Source: JBCBWG01 sp039817205
GTDB taxonomy: Bacteria > Pseudomonadota > Alphaproteobacteria > Rhizobiales > Hyphomicrobiaceae
Direction of reading: 5' to 3'
NCBI GenBank assembly: GCA_039817205.1
Contig: JBCBWG010000061.1
Span: 1 to 14,517 of the forward strand
DNA length: 14,517 nucleotides
Under the pieces are notes generated by a model. It searched no databases. It was not told the origin of the DNA and was given only the letters and a program-made list of their open reading frames with translations. Below are positions 14,052-14,517 of this stretch, one piece after another. A program made the translations under genes and the position numbers. Each line of letters begins with the position of its first letter. Positions within the stretch are counted from its first letter, which is position 1.

Positions 14052-14517
14052 ATGGATATGAGTGACCCGCAGGCGATCCTTAAGCTCGTTGATCTACGCC
14101 GCACGTTCCGGCAGGGCGAGCGCGAGATCCATGTGCTCGCAGGCGCCGACGCCGAACTTTATCCCGGCGAGGCGGTCGCACTCGTTGGCCCGTCGGGCGC
14201 TGGCAAATCGACGTTACTGCAAACGGCAGGCTTACTTGAGACGCCGGACAGCGGAGCCGTGATCATCAACGGTCGCGATTGCGCCAAAATGAACGATGAA
14301 GAGCGCACACGTGTCCGCCGCGCTGAGATGGGCTTCGTCTACCAGTTCCATCAGCTTCTTCCCGAATTCTCAGCTGCCGAAAACGTGATGCTGCCACAGC
14401 TCATCCGTGGCGTTTCCGATCGCGATGCGCTGCGGCGTGCAGAGGAACTGCTGGTCGGGCTCGGTTTGAAAGATCGGATGCATCATCGCCCGCCGGAGCT
14501 TTCGGGCGGTGAACAAC
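14052..14517 (+). CDS. lolD: Lipoprotein-releasing ABC transporter ATPase LolD, 5' part only
   Basis: The frame runs off the end of the window after 155 codons. The Walker A motif is GPSGAGKST at 46-54, the Q-loop is at Gln98 in VYQFHQLLPEFSAAENV (which includes the LLPEF segment typical of the MacB/LolD group), and the signature LSGGEQ ends at residue 155, the last complete codon. Walker B and the switch His lie outside. The protein drives LolC/E by ATP hydrolysis on the cytoplasmic face of the inner membrane. ATG 14052 begins 5 nt after the permease stop; ATG 14058 is an in-frame alternative. Nothing suggests that the gene itself is broken. Confidence 0.95.
   Translation, partial: MDMSDPQAILKLVDLRRTFRQGEREIHVLAGADAELYPGEAVALVGPSGAGKSTLLQTAGLLETPDSGAVIINGRDCAKMNDEERTRVRRAEMGFVYQFHQLLPEFSAAENVMLPQLIRGVSDRDALRRAEELLVGLGLKDRMHHRPPELSGGEQ

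Noticed and set aside
1..14517. CRISPR arrays, tRNA/rRNA genes, insertion sequences or phage genes
   Set aside because: I looked for spaced repeats, tRNA cloverleaf signatures, and transposase or integrase motifs and saw none.

Overview
The window is a stretch of GC-rich chromosome from an alphaproteobacterium, most likely of the Hyphomicrobiales (Rhizobiales). The best taxonomic evidence is the right end: a DUF1467 membrane protein, a short prolyl-tRNA synthetase without an editing insertion, a Lol lipoprotein-release permease and LolD, in that order and on one strand. This order is typical of alphaproteobacteria. I see no tRNA, rRNA, CRISPR, insertion sequence, integrase or phage gene. All genes look intact except the two cut by the window edges.

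Left part (1-4348). The 3' end of a RibD C-terminal-type reductase gene and a cytochrome b561-type membrane protein lie on the + strand. They converge on a four-gene minus-strand operon that reads from 4348 down to 988: a medium-chain dehydrogenase/reductase without recognisable zinc ligands, a PTPS/QueD-fold protein, a GT4 glycosyltransferase and a SAM-dependent methyltransferase. The last three are stacked with 8-nt and 4-nt overlaps. The PTPS-like protein keeps the pterin-anchoring Glu but has lost the catalytic Cys, Asp and His and one zinc ligand. An oxidoreductase, a pterin-type fold, a sugar transferase and a methyltransferase in one transcript, beside a RibD-like reductase, look like a small biosynthetic pathway for a glycosylated or methylated heterocycle. 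This is the best candidate in the window for an undescribed system; the product is inference only.

Middle part (4400-9337). Divergent from that operon, 51 nt away, is an OpgH/MdoH-type membrane glucosyltransferase with no OpgG partner in view. A stable hairpin follows, then an FkbM-family methyltransferase, an exported protein of unknown function 18 nt behind it, and a bacterial voltage-gated sodium channel with the filter TLESWSM. The channel's cytoplasmic linker is built from five 15-nt tandem repeats. A strong hairpin separates the channel from a convergent gene on the minus strand.

Right part (9338-14517). The minus-strand gene encodes an exported two-module protein: an IalB-like domain, a Pro/Ala/Gln-rich linker and a second unknown domain. 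A divergent intergenic region of about 300 nt separates it from the DUF1467-proS-lolC-lolD run. A long stem-loop sits in the proS leader. The window ends inside lolD, just after the ABC signature motif.

Several starts were moved inward from the longest reading frame because a good Shine-Dalgarno sequence or gene overlap supports the inner codon. The clearest cases are GTG 8273 for the channel, GTG 2837 for the glycosyltransferase, ATG 1791 for the methyltransferase and ATG 10630 for the two-module protein.
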